Shown piece after piece: positions 15,111 to 22,019 of a stretch of DNA of 28,361 nt (position 1 is its first letter; each line of letters begins with the position of its first letter). This DNA comes from an uncultured Flavonifractor sp. (GTDB taxonomy: Bacteria; Bacillota; Clostridia; Oscillospirales; Oscillospiraceae). The notes below the pieces were generated by a model. It saw nothing but the letters and a program-made list of their open reading frames with translations, did no database searches and was not told where the DNA came from. Made by a program: the position numbers and the translations under genes. The DNA is taken from the NCBI GenBank assembly GCA_947384055.1, contig CANDFO010000026.1, positions 1 to 28,361 of the forward strand. Reading direction: 5' to 3'.

Positions 15111-16595
15111 ATGGAAGGCCGTTCCAGCGGTATTCTGCTCCCTGTCTCCGCCCTGCCTGGGCCCTTCGGCGGCGGCACCCTGGGCGGGAGCGCCCGGCAG
15201 TTCATCGACTTTCTGGCCCAGGCGGGCCAGCACTATTGGCAAATTCTCCCGCTGGTGCCCCCCGGCGGCGGAGAGTCACCTTATATGTCTCCCTCCTCGT
15301 TCGCGGGCAATCCCCTTTACCTGGACCCGGAGCTTCTGGCGGAGGACGGCCTGCTCACCCGGGAGGAGCTGGAGAGCGCCCGCTATCCCGGCTCTCCCGA
15401 CCGGGTGGACTACCCCTGGCTGCACGAAACCCGCCCGCCCCTTCTCCGCCGGGCCTGGGAGCGCGGCCGGGAGAAATATGCCGGGGAGCTGCGGGAATTT
15501 TTGGAGGAGGAGGCCGACTGGCTTCCGGATTTTGCCTTTTTCCTGGCGCTTCGGGCCTATTTTGACGGGGCAGAGCTCAAGGACTGGCCCGCCCCGGCCC
15601 GCAAGCGGGACCCGGAGACGCTGGAGCGGCTGCGGGAGGAGCTGTCCGGGGAGATCGCGTACCACGCTTTCCTGCAAATGCTGTTTGTCCGCCAGTGGAC
15701 CGCGGTGCGGACCTACGCCCATGAAAAGGGGGTCTCCATCATTGGAGACCTGCCCATCTACGTCTCCCCCGACAGCGCCGAGGTGTGGGGCAATCCCCAT
15801 CTGTTCCTGCTGGACGAGGATTTTGTCCCAACGGCCCAGGCGGGGGTGCCGCCGGATGCCTTCTCCGCCACGGGCCAGCACTGGGGCAACCCTCTGTACG
15901 ATTGGAGCTATCACAAAAAAACCGGATTCCAATGGTGGAAGCGCCGCTGCTCCCACATGGCCCGGCTGTACGATGTGGTGCGCATCGACCACTTCCGGGC
16001 GTTCCACACCTACTGGTCTATCCCCGCCGGCGCGGAGGACGCCCGAGAGGGCTGCTGGAAGAAGGGGCCCGGCATGCCCCTGCTGAAAGCTCTGAAAGAG
16101 GTGGAGGGCCTTCAGCTGATTGCCGAGGACCTGGGAGACCTGGACGACGGGGCCAGGGCCTTTATCGCCAAAAGCGGACTGCCCGGAATGAAGATTTTGG
16201 TGTACGCCTTTGACCCCGTGGGTGAGAGCGCGTATCTTCCCCACAACTGCCCGGTAAACGCCGTCGCCTATACCGGGACCCACGACACGCCCACCTTCGT
16301 CCAGTGGCTCTTTGACGAAGCCACGGAGGGGGAGCGGCAGTACGCCTTCGATTACCTGCGCCTGCGGGAGGACGAGGGGTTCGGCTGGGGGGCCATATGC
16401 GGGGCCTGGATGTCCCCCTGCCGCCTGGCCATCGCCCCCATGCAGGACCTGCTGGGCCTGGGGGCCGACGCCCGCATGAACGCCCCGGGCACCATGGGCG
16501 CGGAAAATTGGAGCTGGCGGGTGCGGGAGGCCGCCCTCAACCCAGACGTAGCCCAGCGGATGCGGCATATCACCCGCACCTACCGGCGGAGCTGA
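15111..16595 (+). CDS. malQ: 4-alpha-glucanotransferase (amylomaltase)
   Basis: 494 aa from the ATG at 15111 with GGAGG 8-9 nt upstream; the frame is open further back but overlaps the previous gene. It transfers maltodextrin segments between glucans (GH77), in the cytoplasm. Family signatures: RSSGILLPVSALPGPFGGG at the start, SPYMSPSSFAGNPLYLDP, the nucleophile in VRIDHFRAF (about Asp293), the acid/base in IAEDLGD (about Glu339) and the third carboxylate in YTGTHDTPT (about Asp392). The length is normal for the short bacterial type. No glycogen or maltose genes are beside it. The 194-bp element follows it. Confidence 0.96.
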   Translation: MEGRSSGILLPVSALPGPFGGGTLGGSARQFIDFLAQAGQHYWQILPLVPPGGGESPYMSPSSFAGNPLYLDPELLAEDGLLTREELESARYPGSPDRVDYPWLHETRPPLLRRAWERGREKYAGELREFLEEEADWLPDFAFFLALRAYFDGAELKDWPAPARKRDPETLERLREELSGEIAYHAFLQMLFVRQWTAVRTYAHEKGVSIIGDLPIYVSPDSAEVWGNPHLFLLDEDFVPTAQAGVPPDAFSATGQHWGNPLYDWSYHKKTGFQWWKRRCSHMARLYDVVRIDHFRAFHTYWSIPAGAEDAREGCWKKGPGMPLLKALKEVEGLQLIAEDLGDLDDGARAFIAKSGLPGMKILVYAFDPVGESAYLPHNCPVNAVAYTGTHDTPTFVQWLFDEATEGERQYAFDYLRLREDEGFGWGAICGAWMSPCRLAIAPMQDLLGLGADARMNAPGTMGAENWSWRVREAALNPDVAQRMRHITRTYRRS

Positions 16596-16616
16596 TTTGC
16601 CCTCCATAGCGTCGAA

Positions 16617-16657
16617 ACAGTCTGAGCGGGGCACACAGGGGATTCTGTGTGCCCCGC
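16617..16657. repeat. 41-bp direct repeat with hairpin, left of element 2
   Basis: ACAGTCTGAG followed by a stem-loop with 13-bp perfect arms GCGGGGCACACAG / CTGTGTGCCCCGC (16626-16638 and 16645-16657). The same 41 bp recur at 16855-16895 with two changes, both in the loop. It starts 21 bp after the malQ stop and may also act as its 3' stem-loop. Confidence 0.9.
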
Positions 16658-16663
16658 GGAGCC

Positions 16664-16857
16664 TGTCGAAAAAGGCCAAAGGCCTTTTTCGACAAAGGGG
16701 ATACGGCCTGCTGCGCGCACCCTTTGGGCACACTTGCAGGCCGAGAAGTGTCATTTTCGAGGCACATGTCCCCGAAAATGACCAATTTTGACTTTATTTT
16801 GCCGCCCTCAGGCGGCAAAACCCTGCGGGGCTTTCCTGTGAGGGAAGGTTTTCGACA
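16664..16857 (+). mobile_element. 194-bp MITE-like element, copy 2
   Basis: Same length and orientation as copy 1 (9724-9917), with roughly 15 scattered differences. Ends TGTCGAAAA and TTTTCGACA are inverted repeats. The internal stems (GTCGAAAAAGGCC, CATTTTCG and TTTTGCCGCC with their complements) are kept, while loop bases differ (TCT in copy 1, AAA here). It lies between the convergent malQ and RNase J genes. The short open frames across it do not look like proteins. Confidence 0.75.
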
Positions 16858-16895
16858 GTCTGAGCGGGGCACACAGAAGATTCTGTGTGCCCCGC
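16855..16895. repeat. 41-bp direct repeat with hairpin, right of element 2
   Basis: Second copy of the 16617-16657 sequence; arms at 16864-16876 and 16883-16895, loop AAGATT instead of GGGATT-type. It overlaps the last bases of the element's right end (ACAG). Confidence 0.9.
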
Positions 16896-16914
16896 GTTTT
16901 ATCAGAAAACCGCG

Positions 16915-18573
16915 TCAGACCTCCATGATGACAGGCAGGATCATCGGGTTGCGCTTGGTCTTTTTGTAGAGGAAATTGGACAGCGCACTTTTCATCTCAG
17001 ATTTGATGGCGGCCCAGTCGGTGCAGTAATCCAGCTGACAGCTGTCCAGGGCGCTGACCGCCACCCGGCGCAGCTCCTCCATCAGCCCCTCGGACTCCTT
17101 GACGTACACAAAGCCCCGGGTGATGATGTCGGGACCGGAGACAACGCTGCCGTCCTGCCCGGACATGGAGACCACCACCACAATCATGCCGTCCTCCGCC
17201 AGATGCTTGCGGTCCCGGAGTACCACGCTGCCCACATCGCCTACTCCGTAGCCGTCCACGAATACCCGCCCCGCGGGGACAGTTCCGTTGAGCTTGGCGG
17301 AGTTGGGGGTGAGCTCGATAACCCGTCCGATGTCGCTGATGAGAATGCGCCTGGGGTCCATGCCCATCTCCCGGGCAAGCCTGGCGTGGGTCTTTAAGTG
17401 GCGCTGCTCCCCGTGGACAGGGATGAAGAATTTGGGCTGGAGCAGGGCGTGGACAATTTTCAATTCCTCCTGGCAGGCGTGGCCGGACACATGGAGGGGC
17501 AGCTCCCGCTCGTTGACCACCTCGGCGTCCTTGCGATAGAGCTCGTTAACCACGCTGCCGATGGCGTTCTCGTTGCCGGGAATGGCGGAGGCGGACAGGA
17601 TCACCCGGTCCCCCGCCTGAATGTCCACCTGCCGGTGGGTATTAAAGGCCATACGGGTGAGGGCGGACATAGCCTCCCCCTGGCTGCCGGTGGTGATGAT
17701 GCAGATTTTGTGCTTGGGCAGGCTCTTGATATGGTCGATGGGCACCAGGACGCCGTCAGGGATCTTCATATACCCCAGCTCCGTAGAGACCCGCATGGCG
17801 TTCTCCATGCTCCGCCCGGTGACGGCCACCTTCCGGCCGTAGCGCACGGCCACGTCAATAATCTGCTGAATGCGGTCCACGTTGGAGGCGAAGGTGGTGA
17901 CAATGATCCGCTGCTCACACCCCCGGAACAGGGCGTCAAAAGAGGCGCCTACGCTGCGTTCGCTCTTGGTGAAGCCGGGGCGCTCCACGTTGGTGGAGTC
18001 GGCCAGCAGCGCCAGCACCCCCTCCTTGCCCAGCTGTCCCAGGCGGCCCAGGTCCATCATGCCGCCCTGAATGGGGGTGGGGTCGATTTTAAAATCCCCG
18101 GTGTGGACCACCGTGCCCACGGGCGTCTTGATAGCAAAGCACACCGCGTCGGCAATGGAGTGGTTGGCGTGGATAAACTCCACACTGAACCGGCCCAGGC
18201 GGACCACCTCGCCCGCCTCGCAGGTGATGAGCTTGGTCTTGTCCAGCAGACGGTGCTCCTCCAGCTTGAGCTGCACCAGGCCCGCCGTCATGCGGGTGGC
18301 GTAGATGGGCACGTTCACATCACGGAGCAGGTAGGGAATGGAACCGATGTGGTCCTCATGCCCGTGGGTGAGGAAGATGCCCCGGATGCGGTCGCGGTTT
18401 TTAATAAGATAGGTAAAGTCCGGAATCACCACGTCGATGCCATACATGTCGTCATCGGGAAAGCCCATGCCTACATCCACAATGATTATCTCGCCGCCGT
18501 ACTCATAGACGGTCAGGTTCTTGCCGATTTCGTTGAGCCCGCCGAGGGAAATAATTTTCAGTTTTTCAGCCAT
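16915..18573 (-). CDS. rnj: Ribonuclease J
   Basis: 552 aa from the ATG at 18573; the frame is open upstream, but MAEKLKIISLGGLNEIGKN is the family start. RNase J is the metallo-beta-lactamase/beta-CASP enzyme with endo- and 5'-exonuclease activity, central to mRNA decay and 16S rRNA processing in Firmicutes. The zinc site HGHEDH (His70, His72, Asp74, His75) is intact, with the later ligands in HTGDFKIDPTP. Beta-CASP parts are also visible (TGSQGEAMSALTRMA, LHVSGHACQEELKI and FIPVHGEQRHL). AAGGAG is about 15 nt from the ATG, longer than usual. The promoter at 18885-18913 predicts a ~300-nt leader. Confidence 0.96.
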   Translation of the reverse strand: MAEKLKIISLGGLNEIGKNLTVYEYGGEIIIVDVGMGFPDDDMYGIDVVIPDFTYLIKNRDRIRGIFLTHGHEDHIGSIPYLLRDVNVPIYATRMTAGLVQLKLEEHRLLDKTKLITCEAGEVVRLGRFSVEFIHANHSIADAVCFAIKTPVGTVVHTGDFKIDPTPIQGGMMDLGRLGQLGKEGVLALLADSTNVERPGFTKSERSVGASFDALFRGCEQRIIVTTFASNVDRIQQIIDVAVRYGRKVAVTGRSMENAMRVSTELGYMKIPDGVLVPIDHIKSLPKHKICIITTGSQGEAMSALTRMAFNTHRQVDIQAGDRVILSASAIPGNENAIGSVVNELYRKDAEVVNERELPLHVSGHACQEELKIVHALLQPKFFIPVHGEQRHLKTHARLAREMGMDPRRILISDIGRVIELTPNSAKLNGTVPAGRVFVDGYGVGDVGSVVLRDRKHLAEDGMIVVVVSMSGQDGSVVSGPDIITRGFVYVKESEGLMEELRRVAVSALDSCQLDYCTDWAAIKSEMKSALSNFLYKKTKRNPMILPVIMEV

Positions 18574-18884
18574 AAAAAAATTGGAACACTCCTTTTTTCC
18601 GCATGGGGCAGGCGCCGGTCCGGCCGGGCCCGTCCCTGTACATGGAAAGATATGTATGCCCCGGGGTCCGCGGAACCGGCCGGGGAAAGGGACACAAAAG
18701 AAATGCGCACAAAACCAGAGCGCTGCCGCCTCCACCCTTCCCGGCCCTGCCTCGCCGGGAAAGGGGAGCGCCCCGCACCGCTGGACGGATTTCTGTAGAT
18801 ACTGTGTCCTGCCTTATACAAAGCGCGGGTTGGCCGCGCATAAAGCCATGTTAATTTTATTAGTATACCACAGCCCGGTGGGAA
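18574..18884 (-). promoter_or_regulatory. Long 5' leader of the RNase J gene
   Basis: About 300 nt separate the predicted promoter from the ATG. No convincing gene is present in either strand; short open frames here lack good start sites. A second TATACT lies 23 bp downstream of the first -10 (minus strand, 18867-18862), so two starts are possible. Leader-based control of rnj is plausible, but I recognise no riboswitch or T-box. Confidence 0.35.
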
Positions 18885-18913
18885 AGTATACCATAAAATT
18901 TCCGCAAAAGCAA
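18885..18913 (-). promoter_or_regulatory. Probable promoter of rnj
   Basis: Minus strand: -35 TTGCTT (18913-18908), 17-bp spacer, -10 TATACT (18890-18885). It lies in an AT-rich pocket just past the stop of the upstream minus-strand gene. Confidence 0.6.
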
Positions 18914-18965
18914 GGCGAAATAAGGCGTATTTTTTGTCGATTCTGCCCGATGACCCGCTGCGGGC

Positions 18966-21305
18966 TCACTCCTCCCGGTCGGCCTCCCGCGTGGTGTCGG
19001 CGCAGAAGCCGCACAGCTCCTCTGCCAGCTCCGCGCTGGCCGCCTCACCGATTACCCGCAGGGCGTTCCGGCGGGTGAGGGGGACCAGGTAGGCGGAGCC
19101 CTGTCCCCGGCGGAAGCGCAGGCCCTCCCCGGAGGACTCCGCGTTGGGCAGGAGCCGTTTCAGCGCCTGCATCACGGTTCCGCGGTCCCCATGGAGGGGG
19201 ATCTCCCGGCGGCGGAGAGCGAAAGGGGGGAGCTTTCCGGCCAGCCCCCGCAGCCGCTCCCCGGAGCAGCCCATGTGGGCGCAGATGCGGCAGGCGGCAA
19301 AGACGGCGTCCCACAGCCATGGGGAGGCGGCGTAGCGCTCCCGGGCCTCCCGGCCGTCCCTGTCCAGCCGCAGGACGGCGGAGCCGTATCGGGCCGCCAG
19401 GGTGTCCAGGACGGCCGGGGCGGCGGGCGGCACGGCCAGCGGTCCCCGCTGGTGTTCCAGCTCCACCAGGGCGGCAATGCCCAGCACCGCCTCGGCGGGG
19501 AGGGGCTCCCCCTCCTCATCCCAGGCCAGCAGGCGGAATCCCCCCCGGCTGGTGCAGAAGGAGGGAACCCCCGGCCGGGGCATCCGCACCACGGCGCAGC
19601 CCAGGGCGCTTAAGGCCTCGGCCAGCGCCCGGTCCGCCGCCGTCCGGCCGGTGACGGCCACCTCCAGCCGCCGCAGAGGGGCGGAGGAAAAACGGCTTCG
19701 CCGGGCTGCGTCTCTGGCGTAGGCCCCCGCTACACCGGTGACAATCTCCCGCCGCCCAATTCGTCCGGCGGGGACGCGGAGCTGTTCGCCCCGCAGCAGA
19801 GCCCCCTCCAGCTTCCGCTGCCGCTCCCGGCTCAGAGGCATTCCCGCGCTGTCGAACAGGTGGATAAAGGCCCTCTCCTCCCGCTGCTCCACGTAGAGGG
19901 TAGCGGGGAGGCTCCATGCCGCCGCCAGCCATGCCGCCGCGGAGGGAGCCGGGGCGTCGTGGGCCAGCACCTTGGCGCCGGCGGCGCAGGCGCCGCAGCC
20001 CGCTGCCTGCGCCAGCATCCGGGCCCCCTCGCCGCCGCCGTGGGCGATGCCCACGCTTCTGCCATCTCCCAGGGCGCCTCCCAGCAGCAGGAGGGCTTCC
20101 GCTGTCAGCTCCTGGCCGATCTCACCCCGGATTACTCCGCCGTCGGAGAAGGCCAGCGGTCCCCGCAGTCCTCCGGTGGTCAGGGACGCGGTGAGCCGGG
20201 CTCCGGCGGGGGCCGTCCGGTTGGGCCAGATCTTGACGCCCTCCATCAGAATGGCGTCCTCCCCGGCGGCGGCCTCCTCCCCCAGCACGGCGCCCTCGTT
20301 GAGCACCGAGCCGTTCCCCGCCCAGGCGTTCCGGCAGAGGATGCTGCCGTAGAGGGTGGCCCGGTCTCCCACGGCGGCCCCATGGAGCACCGACCGCTGG
20401 ACCATGCTCTGCCGGCCCACGGTGCTCCCCGCCCCGAGGACCGCATAGGGGCCGATCAGGGAGCCCGCTCCCACTTCCACGCCGGGGCCCAGCCAGCAGG
20501 GGGGCGTCAGCTCCACATCCCGGGGAAGGGCGCCGGCGCACCAGATGCCCGGCGCGGCCATGGGGAGCCCCATATCCAGCCGGACCTTCCGGTCCAGCGC
20601 GGCGGCGGTGCAGTCCAGGTAGGCGGCGCAGTCCCCCATATCGCACCAGTAGCCCTTGGGGGCAAAGCCGTACAGCTCTGCCCCGCCCGCCAGCAGAGCG
20701 GGAAACAGATCCCGGCCGAAATCCCAGGAGCGGCCGGCGGGGACGGCGTCCATGGCCCGCCGGGAGAGCAGGTAGATGCCGGTATTGACCATGTTGGTAA
20801 AAACTTCGCCCCAGCCGGGCTTTTCAATGAACCGCTCCACACGGCCGGAGGGACCGGTGAGCACCAGGCCGTACTCCAGGGGCCTGGGGTGGCGGTAGAG
20901 CACCAGGGTGGCGACGGCCTTGCGGCTGGCGTGAAATTCCATGGCGGATTTCAAGTCCAGGTCGCACACCGCGTCCCCGCTGACTACCAGGAAATCCTCA
21001 TCTCCCAAAAAATCCATGCACGCCTTTACCGCTCCGGCGGTGCCCAGGGGTTCGCGCTCCGTAAAATAGGTCAGGCGCACCCCCTGGGCCTCCCCGTCTC
21101 CGAAGTAATCGGTGACGCAGCGGGGCATGTACTGAAGGGTGACGGCAATATCGGTAATTCCGCAGCGGCGGAGCAGGGTAAGCATGTGCTCCAGCACGGG
21201 CTTGTCCAGCAGGGGAGTCATGGGCTTGGGCTGTCCCAGACTCAGGGGCCGCAGGCGGGTGCCTTCGCCTCCGGCTAAGATCACGGCTTTCAACGCGGAA
21301 ACCAT
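18966..21305 (-). CDS. Sugar-phosphate nucleotidyltransferase fused to a degenerate phosphohexomutase domain
   Basis: 779 aa from the ATG at 21305. A TTG at 21293 would give MKAVILAGGEGTRLRP, the family's usual start, with a better-spaced AAAGGA site, so the true start is uncertain by four residues. Residues ~5-235 form the NTP_transferase domain: LAGGEGTRLRPLSLGQPKPM, VVSGDAVCDLD, RFIEKPGWGEVFTNMVNTGIY. A left-handed beta-helix part follows (~250-380: LGPGVEVGAGSLIGPYAVLG). The last ~390 residues align with phosphoglucomutase/phosphomannomutase domains (SDGGVIRGEIGQELTAEALLLL and on), but neither the TASHNP phosphoserine loop nor the DGDxDR metal loop is present. So the protein probably makes an NDP-sugar but is not a mutase. 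The sugar (mannose or glucose) is not determined. Confidence 0.85.
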   Translation of the reverse strand: MVSALKAVILAGGEGTRLRPLSLGQPKPMTPLLDKPVLEHMLTLLRRCGITDIAVTLQYMPRCVTDYFGDGEAQGVRLTYFTEREPLGTAGAVKACMDFLGDEDFLVVSGDAVCDLDLKSAMEFHASRKAVATLVLYRHPRPLEYGLVLTGPSGRVERFIEKPGWGEVFTNMVNTGIYLLSRRAMDAVPAGRSWDFGRDLFPALLAGGAELYGFAPKGYWCDMGDCAAYLDCTAAALDRKVRLDMGLPMAAPGIWCAGALPRDVELTPPCWLGPGVEVGAGSLIGPYAVLGAGSTVGRQSMVQRSVLHGAAVGDRATLYGSILCRNAWAGNGSVLNEGAVLGEEAAAGEDAILMEGVKIWPNRTAPAGARLTASLTTGGLRGPLAFSDGGVIRGEIGQELTAEALLLLGGALGDGRSVGIAHGGGEGARMLAQAAGCGACAAGAKVLAHDAPAPSAAAWLAAAWSLPATLYVEQREERAFIHLFDSAGMPLSRERQRKLEGALLRGEQLRVPAGRIGRREIVTGVAGAYARDAARRSRFSSAPLRRLEVAVTGRTAADRALAEALSALGCAVVRMPRPGVPSFCTSRGGFRLLAWDEEGEPLPAEAVLGIAALVELEHQRGPLAVPPAAPAVLDTLAARYGSAVLRLDRDGREARERYAASPWLWDAVFAACRICAHMGCSGERLRGLAGKLPPFALRRREIPLHGDRGTVMQALKRLLPNAESSGEGLRFRRGQGSAYLVPLTRRNALRVIGEAASAELAEELCGFCADTTREADREE

Positions 21306-21352
21306 CCTTTCCAAAGGTGTTTCCGCTATTATTGCCCAATAAAGGGCATTTT

Positions 21353-21511
21353 ATAGTCGATGCGGTTGAGAAGTGGTAAAAAGGAGGCGAGGGAAAACGG
21401 GGCGCGGCAAGGCGGAGGACGCGGGCGGGCTGACGCCCGCCAAGGACGACAACGCCGTCCACGCCCCGCTTTACCCGCCAAACTTTACCGTTTCTCAGCC
21501 GCTTCGACTAT
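21353..21511. repeat. Long palindromic repeat, family 2, 28-bp inverted ends
   Basis: ATAGTCGATGCGG... (21353-21380) pairs with ...CCGCTTCGACTAT (21484-21511), 24 of 28 positions. The inside continues the palindrome: ACGGGGCG pairs with CGCCCCGC, and the centre is GGCGGGC-TGA-CGCCCGCC. The whole 159 bp can fold as one long hairpin. It lies between the divergent nucleotidyltransferase and blaI-like genes. No gene is present in it. Confidence 0.75.
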
Positions 21512-21577
21512 ATGGCCCTGCCTGCCAGAGCGGGCCGGCGGCGCGCCGCACCCTTCCAAAATTTTTCGGGCGACCCC

Positions 21578-21606
21578 TTGACAAATGTATTCTATTGGGA
21601 TAGAAT
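21578..21606 (+). promoter_or_regulatory. SigmaA-type promoter of the blaI-M56 operon
   Basis: -35 TTGACA (21578-21583), exact 17-bp spacer, -10 TAGAAT (21601-21606). The two palindromes below overlap it. Confidence 0.85.
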
Positions 21607-21608
21607 AC
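21587..21608. promoter_or_regulatory. BlaI-type operator 1
   Basis: Perfect 9-bp arms, GTATTCTAT (21587-21595) and ATAGAATAC (21600-21608), around TGGG. It covers the spacer and the -10 box, so a bound repressor would exclude RNA polymerase. Confidence 0.75.
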
Positions 21609-21615
21609 AAATAGA

Positions 21616-21631
21616 TTCTATCGCGATAGAA
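21616..21631. promoter_or_regulatory. BlaI-type operator 2
   Basis: Perfect 16-bp palindrome TTCTATCGCGATAGAA. Its centre is 26 bp from that of operator 1, and it shares the TTCTAT-N4-ATAGAA core. It covers the expected transcription start. Paired operators are known for BlaI/MecI; this core is not their classic TACA/TGTA one. Confidence 0.75.
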
Positions 21632-21655
21632 CGCATTTGGAAAGGAGCGAATCCC

Positions 21656-22015
21656 ATGGAACTGAAACTGTTCGACTCAGAGCGCAAAGTTCTGGAGGTC
21701 CTCTGGGACAGCGGAGACCTGAGCGCCAAAGAGCTGGCCCATCGGCTTCAGGCCCAGGTGGGGTGGAGCAAAACCACCACCTACACCGTCATAAAAAAAT
21801 GCATTGACAAGAAGGCGGTGTCCCGCACGGACCCGGGCTTCCTCTGCCGCCCGCTGGTGACGCGGGAGCAGGTCCGGGAGCGGGAGACCGACGCGCTGAT
21901 TGACAAAATGTACGGTGGCTCCGCGGACCTGCTGGTGTCCGCCCTCCTGGGACGGAAGCGGCTGTCCGCCGAAGAGGTGGAGCGGCTGAAGCGGCAGATT
22001 GAAGAGTGGGAGTGA
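21656..22015 (+). CDS. BlaI/MecI family repressor
   Basis: 119 aa from the ATG at 21656, with AAAGGAGCG upstream. The winged helix-turn-helix matches BlaI/MecI: LFDSERKVLEVLWDSGDLSAKELAHRL, then WSKTTTYTVIKKCIDKKAV and a wing. The C-terminal helices (LLVSALLGRKRLSAEEVERLKRQIEE) form the dimer. In the known systems the repressor is cut after the partner M56 membrane peptidase senses a signal, releasing the operon. The partner gene follows 4 bp later. Two matching operators at the promoter suit tight autorepression. Confidence 0.93.
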   Translation: MELKLFDSERKVLEVLWDSGDLSAKELAHRLQAQVGWSKTTTYTVIKKCIDKKAVSRTDPGFLCRPLVTREQVRERETDALIDKMYGGSADLLVSALLGRKRLSAEEVERLKRQIEEWE

Positions 22016-22019
22016 GGAC

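Noticed and set aside
16570..16872. Short open frames within the 194-bp element (reading LENDTSRPASVPKG and similar)
   Set aside because: The same peptide-like translation recurs at other copies because the DNA is repeated; no start signals, and it crosses structural stems. Probably annotated elsewhere as a spurious hypothetical protein.
17398..18798. A 466-codon plus-strand open frame opposite RNase J
   Set aside because: Antisense to an intact, well-conserved gene; composition typical of a shadow frame and no ribosome site.
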